Shown here: piece by piece, positions 54,889 through 64,000 of the stretch
Layout of the letters: every line of letters starts with the position of its first letter
Numbering within the stretch: position 1 is the first letter of the stretch
Assembly (NCBI GenBank): GCA_028456385.1
Contig: JALNQF010000040.1
Span: forward strand, 186,001-250,000
DNA from: Ophiosphaerella korrae
Taxonomy: Eukaryota > Ascomycota > Dothideomycetes > Pleosporales > Phaeosphaeriaceae
Direction: 5' to 3'
Length of the DNA stretch: 64,000 nt
Position numbers and translations under genes: made by a program
Notes under the pieces: model-generated
What the model saw: only the letters and a program-made list of their open reading frames with translations
Told to the model about the DNA's origin: nothing
Databases searched by the model: none

Positions 54889-55713
54889 ATGGCTGACCAG
54901 CAGCAGCCCCAAGAAGACGACGGTCTGAGGCTCCCTCCGTTTCCCCCGCCCCCACCTTTCTACCAACACTTCACCGCCGAGAATAAACGTCGATTAGAGG
55001 ACATTGAGCAAGAAGCTTTCCTTGACATCATCACCGAGGATGGTGCTCCGCCAAAGCTTTCGCATGACCAGATTCTCGCTTTGCCGACCGAGCTGCGCTA
55101 CCTCATCCCCCCAGAGCCACCAAAAGACGGCGAGGAATTCAAAGTGTTTGGCGCCGTCACAAAGGCCAATGGCACAGACTCATTCAACAAGACTATGGAG
55201 TGGATAGGCCGCACCCTCGCCGCCGACTACACCCTCACAGGCTGGCAGTACGAGCAACTTTACCCCTCCACCGATGCCGCATCATCGGCCTCGTCCACGC
55301 TTGACCGCCAGCGCTACCTTTTCCGCTTCCTGCGCAGTATCCTCATCGCATACATCGAGCTCCTTGGTATCGTCGCCGTCAACCCCACCTCCGAACAGAA
55401 GGACCAGAAGTTGAAGGACATATTAACCATGGTCACCAACATGCATGCGCTGATCAACGAGTATCGGCCGCATCAGGCCAGAGAAACGCTCATCAGAGAG
55501 ATGGAGAGGCAGCTTGAGAGGAAACAGAAGGAAATTGAGGGCGTCAGGAGGATGAAGGACAGGGTTGCGCAAGTGCTAGAGAGGTTTGGCAGAGACGTGC
55601 CTGGTGAGACAACTGAGGACAAAAGCCAGGACCATGGGATGAAGAGCGAAAGTGACAGGAAACGAGAGGCACAAAGACACATGTGGGAAGCGATGGACGA
55701 GCTGCTCGGCTAA
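54889..55713 (+). CDS. MED7: Mediator complex subunit 7
   Basis: Single intronless ORF of 274 residues. The N-terminus carries the Med7 signature: FPPPPPFYQHFTAENKRRLED, LPTELRYLIPPEPP, then YTLTGWQYEQLYP-type spacing. The middle has the hinge helix YLFRFLRSILIAYIELLGI and KLKDILTMVTNMHALINEY, followed by YRPHQARETLI and the long C-terminal coiled coil that pairs with Med21. Function: middle module of the RNA polymerase II Mediator in the nucleus. Length and order agree with the family. Start is the first ATG, directly followed by an acidic, Gln-rich lead. Confidence 0.96.
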   Translation: MADQQQPQEDDGLRLPPFPPPPPFYQHFTAENKRRLEDIEQEAFLDIITEDGAPPKLSHDQILALPTELRYLIPPEPPKDGEEFKVFGAVTKANGTDSFNKTMEWIGRTLAADYTLTGWQYEQLYPSTDAASSASSTLDRQRYLFRFLRSILIAYIELLGIVAVNPTSEQKDQKLKDILTMVTNMHALINEYRPHQARETLIREMERQLERKQKEIEGVRRMKDRVAQVLERFGRDVPGETTEDKSQDHGMKSESDRKREAQRHMWEAMDELLG

Positions 55714-56211
55714 TGAGCAGAATGAGCACACAAAAGCGCTTGCCACCCTCCAACTACCACCGCGATGCAATATCGGAGGGCTTGGCGCTTACCAGCACCT
55801 TGCGCTAGCTGTGTTTCAAGAACCAAGCCTCGAGCATGACGTCACGCTAGAAAAGCAAATATTATGCCCCTATAGCCTCGTCCTTGCGATGCCTTCAGCT
55901 CTACATCGCGTTGGTGTTGTGTCTCTGAACATACCGCACGGCCACAGTGGGCGTGACAAGAGGCGTTGGCACGCGACCTGGAACACCATCGAGACGAGGG
56001 GGCGCACATCATCTGCGAACGCTATTTCAGCCCCCACGAAATGTAGAGGTGAAGAGGCTTGGGGCAACGGTCATGCATGCCTAAATCATTCAGCCCAGCC
56101 TTGGTCATTCACACCTTCAGATTCGTGCTCTCTATTTTACAGATCTCTACCTTTCACTCTTCTTACAACCCGCCCTTGCAATATAACATTATTCTTATCA
56201 TTATACCCTAG
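55714..56211. other. Intergenic between MED7 and DUF2235 gene
   Basis: 500 bp. No gene; the last 100 bp are pyrimidine-rich, as in a fungal promoter. Confidence 0.5.
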
Positions 56212-57735
56212 ATGGCATATCCTACTCCAACTAAGAAACTGGCCGTGTTTTGCGACGGAACATGGGTCGGCCGCGAGACGAATGTTGCTGGCGCGCCTGC
56301 GAGCAACATCAGGCAACTTGCAAACATGGTTGGCGAAGTCAAATATAACAATGTTCCTATACAAGAATCTACAGTTCACCCAATAGCTGTACACCAACAC
56401 GTACAATCCGCACAACAGAATGGCTACCATAGTGCCCCACACTCAACTAGCAATACACCCAACGTCGTTGCTGGTTACCAAGAAGGCGTAGGCCTAAATC
56501 GCACATTCCTAGAGTACATCTGGGACGGCGCAACTGCATCAGCTATCGGCAACGAGTGTATCAGCGTTTACAAATTCATCGTCGAGAACTACACATCTGA
56601 GCATGAGATCTGGCTCTTCGGTTTCTCTCGCGGCGCTTTCACAGTGCGATGTGTAGCTGGTATGATCAATAATTGCGGCATCATCAAGCGACGTCCGGAG
56701 TACACGGAATATGAGGTTGAACGGCTCTGCTACGATGTGTTTCGAACGTATCGCTCATCCCTACCACGAGACAAGCCGCATAGCGAGGAGTGCGAAAATT
56801 TCAAAGGCGATGCGGAGCATGTGTGGCAGGTCAAACGCCCGATTCGCTTCATGGGCCTCATCGACACAGTCGGTGCACTTGGTATCCCACGCCTAAACGC
56901 AGGTATAGGGTTCGACTGGGCGCCATTTGAGTTTTTTGACCAGGCAGTATCCTCCGTAGTCCAACACATCTATCACGCCCCCGCCCTACACGATCGCCTC
57001 TGGATCTTCCAACCCTGCCTCGTCCTTCCCAGCGAGCGTGAAGGCGCCAAGAAAGCCATCGTCCACCAAAAATGGTTTCCAGGCACGCACTACGATGTCG
57101 GCCGCATGACCTTCCGCTTCGTCCGCCAGAGCCCCGCCAACTGGATCGAAGGCATCCTCGGCTGGCTCCCCGACCTCCTCAGCAAAACCATCTACCCAAA
57201 CGAAGTCCTATCCGATTGCGTGCTCCGCTGGCTCCTCGAAGGCATCCAAGACGTCTCTTCACCCAGCACCCCACTTATCCCAGACGTTCAACAGCGCATA
57301 TCATTTCTCACCAACCGCATCGCCAATCCCTCACCCAACACCACAGGCAGCGGTGATATTTACGGCGAGGTCCTCAACTATGCGCCGGGTGGCATCGTTC
57401 TCGGCAGCGTCCAGCGCGTCTCCCGCTTCTCCACATCTCTTCTCAACCGCATACTCCCGCGTCTCGGCGACAACATCCACGAGATCCTCGGCATCAAGGC
57501 CATCGTCAGTATCCTTACTGCTACGGCGGACCGACGCATTCCGGGCACGAATGTCGATGTGTTTGACTATTTACAGGCTGAAGAGAACGGTGTTGTTGTG
57601 GCGCAGCGGGCACGCATGGAAGGCGTAAATGAATGGGGGAAGGAGAGGTATGTGAGCCGGACGTACGAGAGCTTTTTATTATGGAAGAGGGTTTTTGGTG
57701 GAGGGAGGGGGAGGAGTGAGTCGAACGGAATGTAG
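56212..57735 (+). CDS. DUF2235 (Tle1-like) alpha/beta hydrolase
   Basis: Single ORF of 507 residues. The start KKLAVFCDGTWVGRETN and the block SNIRQLANMV are the DUF2235 opening. The nucleophile elbow is GFSRGAFTVRCVAGMI (GxSxG, Ser in place). Later FMGLIDTVGALGIP and HQKWFPGTHYDVGR supply the acid and His region. This domain is the catalytic part of type VI lipase effector Tle1 in bacteria; many fungi carry stand-alone copies of unknown role. No signal peptide, so it is probably cytosolic. A Ser/Gly-rich end follows. The protein appears complete and intronless. Confidence 0.93.
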   Translation: MAYPTPTKKLAVFCDGTWVGRETNVAGAPASNIRQLANMVGEVKYNNVPIQESTVHPIAVHQHVQSAQQNGYHSAPHSTSNTPNVVAGYQEGVGLNRTFLEYIWDGATASAIGNECISVYKFIVENYTSEHEIWLFGFSRGAFTVRCVAGMINNCGIIKRRPEYTEYEVERLCYDVFRTYRSSLPRDKPHSEECENFKGDAEHVWQVKRPIRFMGLIDTVGALGIPRLNAGIGFDWAPFEFFDQAVSSVVQHIYHAPALHDRLWIFQPCLVLPSEREGAKKAIVHQKWFPGTHYDVGRMTFRFVRQSPANWIEGILGWLPDLLSKTIYPNEVLSDCVLRWLLEGIQDVSSPSTPLIPDVQQRISFLTNRIANPSPNTTGSGDIYGEVLNYAPGGIVLGSVQRVSRFSTSLLNRILPRLGDNIHEILGIKAIVSILTATADRRIPGTNVDVFDYLQAEENGVVVAQRARMEGVNEWGKERYVSRTYESFLLWKRVFGGGRGRSESNGM

Positions 57736-58632
57736 GTCTGCTATTGATGTGGTTCGGATACAGCCATACCTTTTATCTACATGGCTTGTACAATACTTTC
57801 TTTCAACACTGCTCTGGTATCGTTTTTTTAGTGGCAAGTACGCGAGCAAGCAGGGGTGGTGTCGCCTAGATCGCGATTTCTTGCACCACACTACGCCAAT
57901 ATCGTCCTGCTTCTCTACTTAACCTGACCGTGCTGCCTCTCGGTCCTGGGCAATTGGGATACAGGTGACTTAAGACGCAGCAGCCAAAAGCTATTAGGAC
58001 CACCTAGGATATGTTTCTCAATGGTGATAAGTATAATTGGAGTAATTCAAAGTTCCTAGATAGATAATTATGCACTATACAGCTTGTTGTACACACCTAG
58101 TGTTGATGTGAGGAGAATGGATATCCCACCTTTTCAGTTTACCAAGGCCCAGGAGTCGCTCTCCCGGAGCTATCGACCAGTATGCCCGGTTTAACTGACC
58201 GTTGGTAACAGTGTTGATTCAGGTCGATCTTGAAATTCACAAGGCAACATGTTGCGCATGGTTCCACAATTATCCAGGGCAATCAGGGCCAAATCGAGCA
58301 GGTAGAATAACTTCTCCTCTCGCCTTGATGTGTCCTCTGGCTGAGATGATCCCAAGTCTCTGCCAAACTAGATGTAGTGAGCTGAGTGTCTGCCTGAAAA
58401 TAAGTATAAAGTTTCGAGTGTGCGCGTGCGCTCCTGTATGGTCGGGTAGAATGTCCGCAGCCTGACAATTTCCTTTGCGTTTCATCTCCTTAAGTGTCGA
58501 TTTCTTCTCGGCGATGACCCGCAAATGCATTGTGGCCGACATCAGCTGGGGACACAAATACCTAGAGTGCATTGGCGTGTATTTGCTCATTCCCTGGTTT
58601 GACTCAGCTAAATCATCGCATACCGAAGTTAA
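57736..58632. other. Intergenic region
   Basis: About 900 bp; no gene recognised. Minus-strand ORFs at 58270-58590 lack motifs. Composition becomes slightly AT-rich. Confidence 0.5.
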
Positions 58633-59085
58633 TTAAAAGCCTTTTACACTTAGTGCTTTATAAAACACACTCTTGTCGACGTTCTCGTCGTGAACAATAT
58701 GGTAGTTGGTTAAGGCCACGAGCCTACCATTCTCTGATCTGAATACACCTCCTGCTATGCCGGCATGCTTTGCGTCACCCTTTATGCCTATGGATGCACC
58801 CATAGCAATATCTGTCTCATAGGACTCGATACTGACTCCATCACATGATCCCGTGTTGTTTGTATCACATGACCCGGTGTAACCTATATCACTTGATTTA
58901 GTGTTACCTGTGCCATACAAAATTTCAACCTCGAATGTACAGGTGATTTTTGCCAATCTAGGCATCGCACGATTAGATGAGCTCGGCTTGCAACATCATA
59001 TGCCATCAAATCTGTATCAGGCCTCCAAGTTTGTTCCAACGGTGAATTTTGTTTTGTGACAAACGGCCCTAGGTGTAGCAATCAA
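58633..59085 (-). pseudogene. Fragment resembling a trypsin-like serine protease domain
   Basis: The frame 58965-58633 reads GASIGIKGDAKHAGIAGGVF followed by RSENGRLVALTNYHIVHDENV. The TNYHIV block recalls the His segment (TCHHV) of fungal trypsin-like proteins that often carry GGY/F strands before it. It stops soon after, so the Asp and Ser parts are absent. Upstream (59085-58970) the frame VCHKTKFTVGTNLEA breaks at a stop. A partial internal repeat (ACCGGGTCATGTGATA) encodes TGSCD twice. It looks like a truncated relic. Confidence 0.45.
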
Positions 59086-59188
59086 TTTGCCGTGAGTCTT
59101 ACGAGATCACCCCCATTTATAACCTCAGGACAGTCTACGATTCCAGATTCTTCTTTCACAACTATCGAGTACCATTCGATCAACTACA

Positions 59189-61504
59189 ATGGACGTCCGC
59201 GATGTGGGAGATGACTACTTACCGTTGCTTCTGTCTCAGAAGCAGCTTCTCAAAGGGGCCCAGAAGCGCAAAGGTCAGCGTCCGCAAGATTGGAAATCTA
59301 AAGACGAGTTGTACCTATCATCCATGATGAGCAGCATGGCCATGAATACGAAAGCTAAAGACCAGTACACTACGTTCACATCATTTGTGCCGCCAGCCTA
59401 CTTACCGTGTAACACCCCTTTGGCTGACTTACGACGAGTCAACATCCGAGACCTCCAACTGGAGATACATCATCGGGGAACATATCTTATGGTCCATGCT
59501 ATCACGCCACCAACTCGAATAACCGCAATTGGAGTCTTGGTCGAAGATGAGACTGAGCACGCCATTTTGCTTCAAATCTACCATCAAGAGGATGAAGCAA
59601 CTCGCGCAGCCTCTGACATCGTTAACGTTGGGGCGGTCATGATAATAAAGGAGCCGTTCCTTAAGGTCGTGGCAACAGGCGGATACGGATTACGAGTGGA
59701 CCATCTTTCTGATATCGTTGAGGTCGATAATTATGACCCTAGACGACCAGCACAGTGGCGTCCCAAAATCCTTGATGCGGAGCACACCACAGCGAGCTTG
59801 AAGGAAGCGGGAAATGAGGCTGTACACGACGGGAAGTTTTGGCGAGCACTCACAGAGTAAGTCAATGATACATGATTCATATGCTATCGACATCCTTTGC
59901 TTATCTACTTTAGATATAATGAAGCATTATTGCAGCAGCCAACAAGCGAAGAGGAACAAATTGTCAAGCGTAATAGAGCCTTGGCATTCCTCAAGACCGG
60001 ACACTTCGATGCCGCACTTGCTGACACTGGCTTCCCCGAATTCGGCGCTCAGCCCTCGGAAAAAGCCATGTTTCGAGCCGCTGAAGCTTTGTATCGCTTG
60101 CAAAGATTCGATGAGGCTCGTCAGGTACTGGTTACACTTGGTAACGCATTTCCCAACAACACAAGAGCGCAGGAGATTCTGAAACGAGTCGACGATAGGT
60201 GTGCAGAGCAGGCTACCGGAGATTACGACTTTAAACTTCTCCAAGTGACAGCTCAAAAGCTTCGACCGCCACAGCTCGACCATGCTACGTACATCGGTCC
60301 AGTTGAAGTACGTCGCACGGCAAACAAAGGGCACGGTCTTTTCAGCACGAAAGCCGTACGAGCAGGAGACCTGCTGCTTTGTGAGAAAGCCTTTGCCCAT
60401 TCGTGGGTGGACGACGAGGCAAAGACCAAGACCGGACCTACCCTGCTTATCAACATTGAAACAGACCGAGTATTTGCTGGAGGGCAAGCTGATCTCATCA
60501 AGATCATTGTACAGAAAATATACCGTAATCCGTCACTGGGACGGAGCTTTCGTGCGCTCTATCACGGAGATTACCAGTCGGTGGACAGTTTCACTGTAGA
60601 TGGGAAGCCTATCGTCGATTCGTAAGTCAAGATTTCAGGGCGAAACTTTAACTTCTCTCCCGCTTACAATATTAGATTCCTCGTCGAACGAATCGTTTCA
60701 CATAATGTTTTCGGTTGTCCTGTGTCTAGCCTGGATGGGCATAAAGCCTGCTTATCCAACACGTCGAAGACACACACGGGGTTTGGCTCTTGTGGAATCT
60801 GGATACACGCATCCTACATCAATCACAGTTGTGCCGGCAATGTTCACCGTGCGTTCGTCGGAGACATGATGATCATTCGGGCCGCCCGAGACCTCGAAGC
60901 AGATACCGAGCTCACGTTTGAATACCAGAGCTATGACAACAATAGCTTTGATCAACTCCAAAAGAAGCTCAGTCAATGGGGATTTACGTGTGATTGCGCC
61001 TTGTGCAATGACACGCGAGCGACGAAACCTGCAGTTCTAGCGACGAGAGAGAGACTAGAAGCACAGTTGAGACAGCTTTGCGATTCGAAGGGTTCACGAG
61101 TGTTATCAACTGAGAAATTCGAGCGGCTGCTTCACGCAATACACGCCACGTACAGCCGACCTGCTGCCGAGGTGCCACGCCTTTTGCTCTGGGAGCCTCA
61201 GTTGCTTCTTGTCCGCATCTATAAGTCTAAGAACAAGGTGGGTAAGGTATTGCAATGGATAAGCAAGGTCCTCGAGACATTCGGCTTCATCACTGTTGGC
61301 GCAGACTCATCATCTGCAGCCTTCAAGATCGCGAAATGGGGACTAGTGAACCACCATCTTGTAGAGGTCTTTATCCATGCCCGCGATACGTTTCTTGAAT
61401 TGAGTCATTACGAAGACGCAAAGCAAGCTGAGGGATATGCAAGAGTAGTGTACAAGATTCTTGTTGGGGAAGATTCCTCCTTCGACTCTGTTCATGGACC
61501 ATGA
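59189..61504 (+). CDS. TPR-SET domain protein (SMYD-like methyltransferase)
   Basis: Three exons: 59189-59856, 59914-60621 and 60676-61504; introns 57 and 54 bp, both GTAAGT; 734 residues. The N-terminal 200 residues are a fungal-specific lead with TYLMVHAITPPTRIT. TPR-like helices follow from about residue 205 (KEAGNEAVHDGKFWRALTEY, then KRNRALAFLKTGHFDAALAD). The SET domain begins VRRTANKGHGLFSTKAVRAG; exon 3 has the cofactor motif INHSCAGN and the FEYQSYD block, then GFTCDCALC, the post-SET cysteines. The MYND finger expected in classical SMYD proteins is not visible. Likely a protein-lysine methyltransferase; substrate unknown. Intact. Confidence 0.92.
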
Positions 61505-62082
61505 GGAACAATTTGGCTAGAAATCGGTTATGCAGGTGTTAGGCACTCGTAGTAGAATATCGACGCCGTTTCAATTGTTCGGAATGTTTGCCGCATGTGA
61601 AGATGCGCAGTGACTTGATGCCGACGGCACAGTTGGAAGCTTTGTTGCATCACTCGCAATGAAACTAGCCTTCGCAGGAAAAGCTCATATCACAAGTGTA
61701 GCTATACTTGCCCGATGTGACTGCGATATCAGAGGGAGGATGGAGTATTCACTAGAAGGTTTTAGTTATCATATCATAATAAACATAGAGTGCAGCTATG
61801 TGATAGCCAAGTTGTTCTAAAAGTTCAAGCAAACCGGAGCTAGGGACAGTGAACCATATACTTTAGTGACGCGAGTTGGTTCATTGAAATTCAATAGATG
61901 CAAAGTTGCGTTCCCTTTAGCATGAAAGACAACGGCAGTTGAAGATGAGATTCTTTTGCCATAGGCATTAATATCAGATGAAGCTAGTCTCAGCCTATTG
62001 TAGATAATCATGTTCTCAGTCCATTTTGGCCATTTCATTGTCTTTCGGCTAATACATTTGCTCGTGCATACCTTGGGTGCAT
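61505..62082. other. Convergent 3' intergenic region
   Basis: Between the TPR-SET gene and the SDR gene; no gene seen. Confidence 0.5.
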
Positions 62083-63135
62083 TTAGGAATTGACATCCGT
62101 CATCAGGGCCTGGTTCCAGACACGATTCGTGAAGTCCCAAATCCTCTCACCCAATCCACGCTCCCAGTATCCTACAAGCACATCTTTATCAGGCATAACC
62201 TCGCTGACATGGCTGACGCGCCACGACCCGGGCATAAATTTGTCATTTGTCAGCGCGTACGCCTGCCTCTCGCCAGACTCCTTTGCCGGCATGCCAAAAT
62301 AGTGTATGACCCATCCTGAAACAATTTGGAACAATGATATTAGAACCCACCGTATCAAGCCATTGGATTTCGGTGGGTACGCAGTACGAGGGGCGTCTGT
62401 TCGGACGAAATCGGGAGTAGCGTGAAGGAATGCGATATGCTTCTGGCTGTCATTTGCGGCAAGGTAGTCAAAGGCTAAGCTCGTGCACATAGTAGTGTGA
62501 TTTGCGACTGCAATCATTCCCCAACTCTTTTCCAGGCCGATATCTTGCTCACCAATCTTCTTCTCTTTTGTACCATTGAGAATAGAAAGAACTCGCGGAT
62601 GAGATGATTGGCGAAGTAGTGGCAGGGGATTGGAGATAATTCGCAGACGGGCATAATAAGAGACTGAGAAGCATGTCTCAAGGCCCTCTTTTGTACCGAG
62701 TTGCTAATTCAGATCTGAATATAGAGTTTTGGAAGCGGCGAGACTAAACTTACACACTGCTCCTTGAAATGGCATTCCACCAGGACTCACACATATAATA
62801 TGGACCTTGTTCTCGGCCACCCGAATTTGCTCGCATGCATCGTCGATGCTTGAGATTAGAGCAATCTGTGTTTCGATGAAAACAATCTTGTTGGTATGGT
62901 TGATAGTTTTCAGCTCGTTCAATCGGTTCTGGTAACGGGATGGGTCGCACCCTAGTACATGGAAAGTGGATGAGCGTAGTAAACCCACCATTTCTCTCAG
63001 AGTTGCGGAGCCTATCCCAGCTGTAGCCCCAGCGAAGACACGTACAAGACCGCTGTGTGATACAAGACCACTGTGTGCTTGAGCAGCAAAGCTCGCGTTG
63101 CTCTTACGGACCTCGGAGATACTGACCATAGCCAT
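62083..63135 (-). CDS. Short-chain dehydrogenase/reductase-like protein lacking a clear YxxxK
   Basis: Exons 63135-62758 and 62703-62083 with a 54-bp intron (GTGTGT...TTAG), 332 residues. The Rossmann motif is GATAGIGSATL, preceded by VRVFA, and the NAG-like strand is HIICVSPGGMPF. Exon 2 continues in frame: EGLETCFSVSYYARLRIISN, then LLRQSSHPRVLSILNG. At the place of the catalytic Tyr/Lys there is WGMIAVANHTTMCTSLAF, with no Tyr four residues before a Lys. So the fold is SDR but normal catalysis is doubtful. Related fungal proteins occur near metabolic clusters. The C-terminus has an aromatic block (LVGYWERGLGERIWDFTN). The end is complete. Confidence 0.85.
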
Positions 63136-64000
63136 AATCTAGGGACTGTCAGTGCGAACAGCGCAAGTATTTAGTAATGAAAAGCCACAATGTGGAGTGG
63201 TAGTTAAAGATATTGAAGATAGCCTTTGCTTAGTAAGGCGCGTGCGGGAAGGCGCGCCCCGCAGTGTTGGAGTGGAGGCCTCACATCATTGCATACAATG
63301 AAATGATTGAATTTCTCTATTCCAAGCTACTCAGTAGTCCTATGTTGCACTAATTACATGGCATGTGGTGTTAGACGTGCAAGGTGAGTTCACTGCATAC
63401 GTTTCGGCAGTTTACTACCTTTCCTGTGATTGTGACACGACCTTGCGACCGTAGCGGCAAGGGCATCACCATAACTAAGCACGGAGCAAACGCCGCAACC
63501 TTGCATCCATGATAAGGGTCCTCAGTTACATGCATCACATGTCAAAATGAGGAGGGTTATTATTGCGACCCAACATCGTGAGCTTAAAAAGATGGAAAAA
63601 TGGAAGGGCTTCTACCTGACCCGATGCTTCGGATAGGCCAGTGGAGGTAATAGGATCATAGGGTGAATATGAGTCCGAAGGAAGCTCATCATATAGTCTT
63701 ACATAATCTACGTTACACATTCGTAATGAACTGGCCTTCACAACAAAATCTCAGAGCATGAGTGCAGTCGCACTTGCCCACCGTGACAACAACACTGGAA
63801 ATAGTATGGTATATGTGCCAGAAGGTTATTGGATATCATGTGATATTGATGGTGTATTATGGCCTAGATGGCAAGTAATGCGGTGAGCTATTTTTGTGAA
63901 ACGATATTGAGGATATTTCAACTTGAATCTCAAGATCACTAGTTCTCTATTCTGGTTTGAACATTACGCGAAATGGCGCGCTCAGGGATAGCGAATTAAC
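63136..64000. other. Intergenic region at window end
   Basis: Promoter of the SDR gene on the left. No gene recognised up to the edge; small ORFs lack motifs. Confidence 0.5.

Noticed and set aside
58270..58590. 106-codon minus-strand ORF
   Set aside because: No recognisable motif and weak codon pattern; left as intergenic.
1..64000. CRISPR arrays, bacterial operons or phage genes
   Set aside because: Intron-containing eukaryotic genes throughout; no regularly spaced direct repeats seen.

Overview
The window is nuclear DNA of a filamentous ascomycete, most likely a Dothideomycete of the Pleosporales type (inference). Genes are split by short introns of about 45-130 bp. The families are typical of Pezizomycotina: a fungal NLR, HET and APH remnants, a Zn2Cys6 regulator, a BIM1-like protein, a cytochrome-domain (AA8-like) protein, the WD40-M20 peptidase Dug2, MED7, and a TPR-SET protein. 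Several genes and a transposon carry C-to-T or G-to-A type nonsense changes, as expected from repeat-induced point mutation (RIP).

Layout. (1) 1-7.3 kb, allorecognition-type decay zone: the 5' two thirds of a PNP/NB-ARC/TPR NLR (minus strand), then relics of a second TPR array, a possible transposase relic, a broken APH-type phosphotransferase and a badly frameshifted HET-domain gene. (2) 8.6-26 kb, GC-richer block of intact genes: DUG2, a conserved membrane-associated protein with an SKT repeat, a small coiled-coil protein, a CCCH zinc-finger/coiled-coil protein, a Zn2Cys6 transcription factor, a PNPOx-like flavoprotein and a secreted cytochrome-domain protein. (3) 26-42 kb, AT-rich and gene-poor: an MFS transporter (Dal5-like) split by a Tc1/mariner element, a cytochrome P450, a RIP-damaged gene of unknown family, an intact protein kinase-like gene, a small secreted six-cysteine protein and a DEDDh exonuclease. 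(4) 42.8-63.1 kb, gene-dense again: BIM1-like protein, Q/P-rich conserved protein, Cys-rich single-pass membrane protein, two MDR oxidoreductases, a PhoD-type phosphatase, MED7, a DUF2235 hydrolase, a protease-like fragment, a TPR-SET protein and an SDR. Two adjacent MITE-like inverted-repeat elements lie at 52.69-53.08 kb.

The genes do not form one pathway. The housekeeping genes (DUG2 for glutathione turnover, MED7 for transcription) sit in the GC-rich blocks. Fast-evolving genes (NLR, HET, effector candidate, P450, transporter) sit in or beside the AT-rich, transposon-damaged segments, as in a two-speed genome. No polyketide synthase, NRPS or terpene synthase is visible, so the P450 and MFS do not make a recognisable metabolite cluster. 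I found no tRNA, rRNA or CRISPR. Coding models with introns were derived by hand from reading frames and GT/GC-AG signals; the listed spans are start-to-stop of the coding region and are not transcript-verified.
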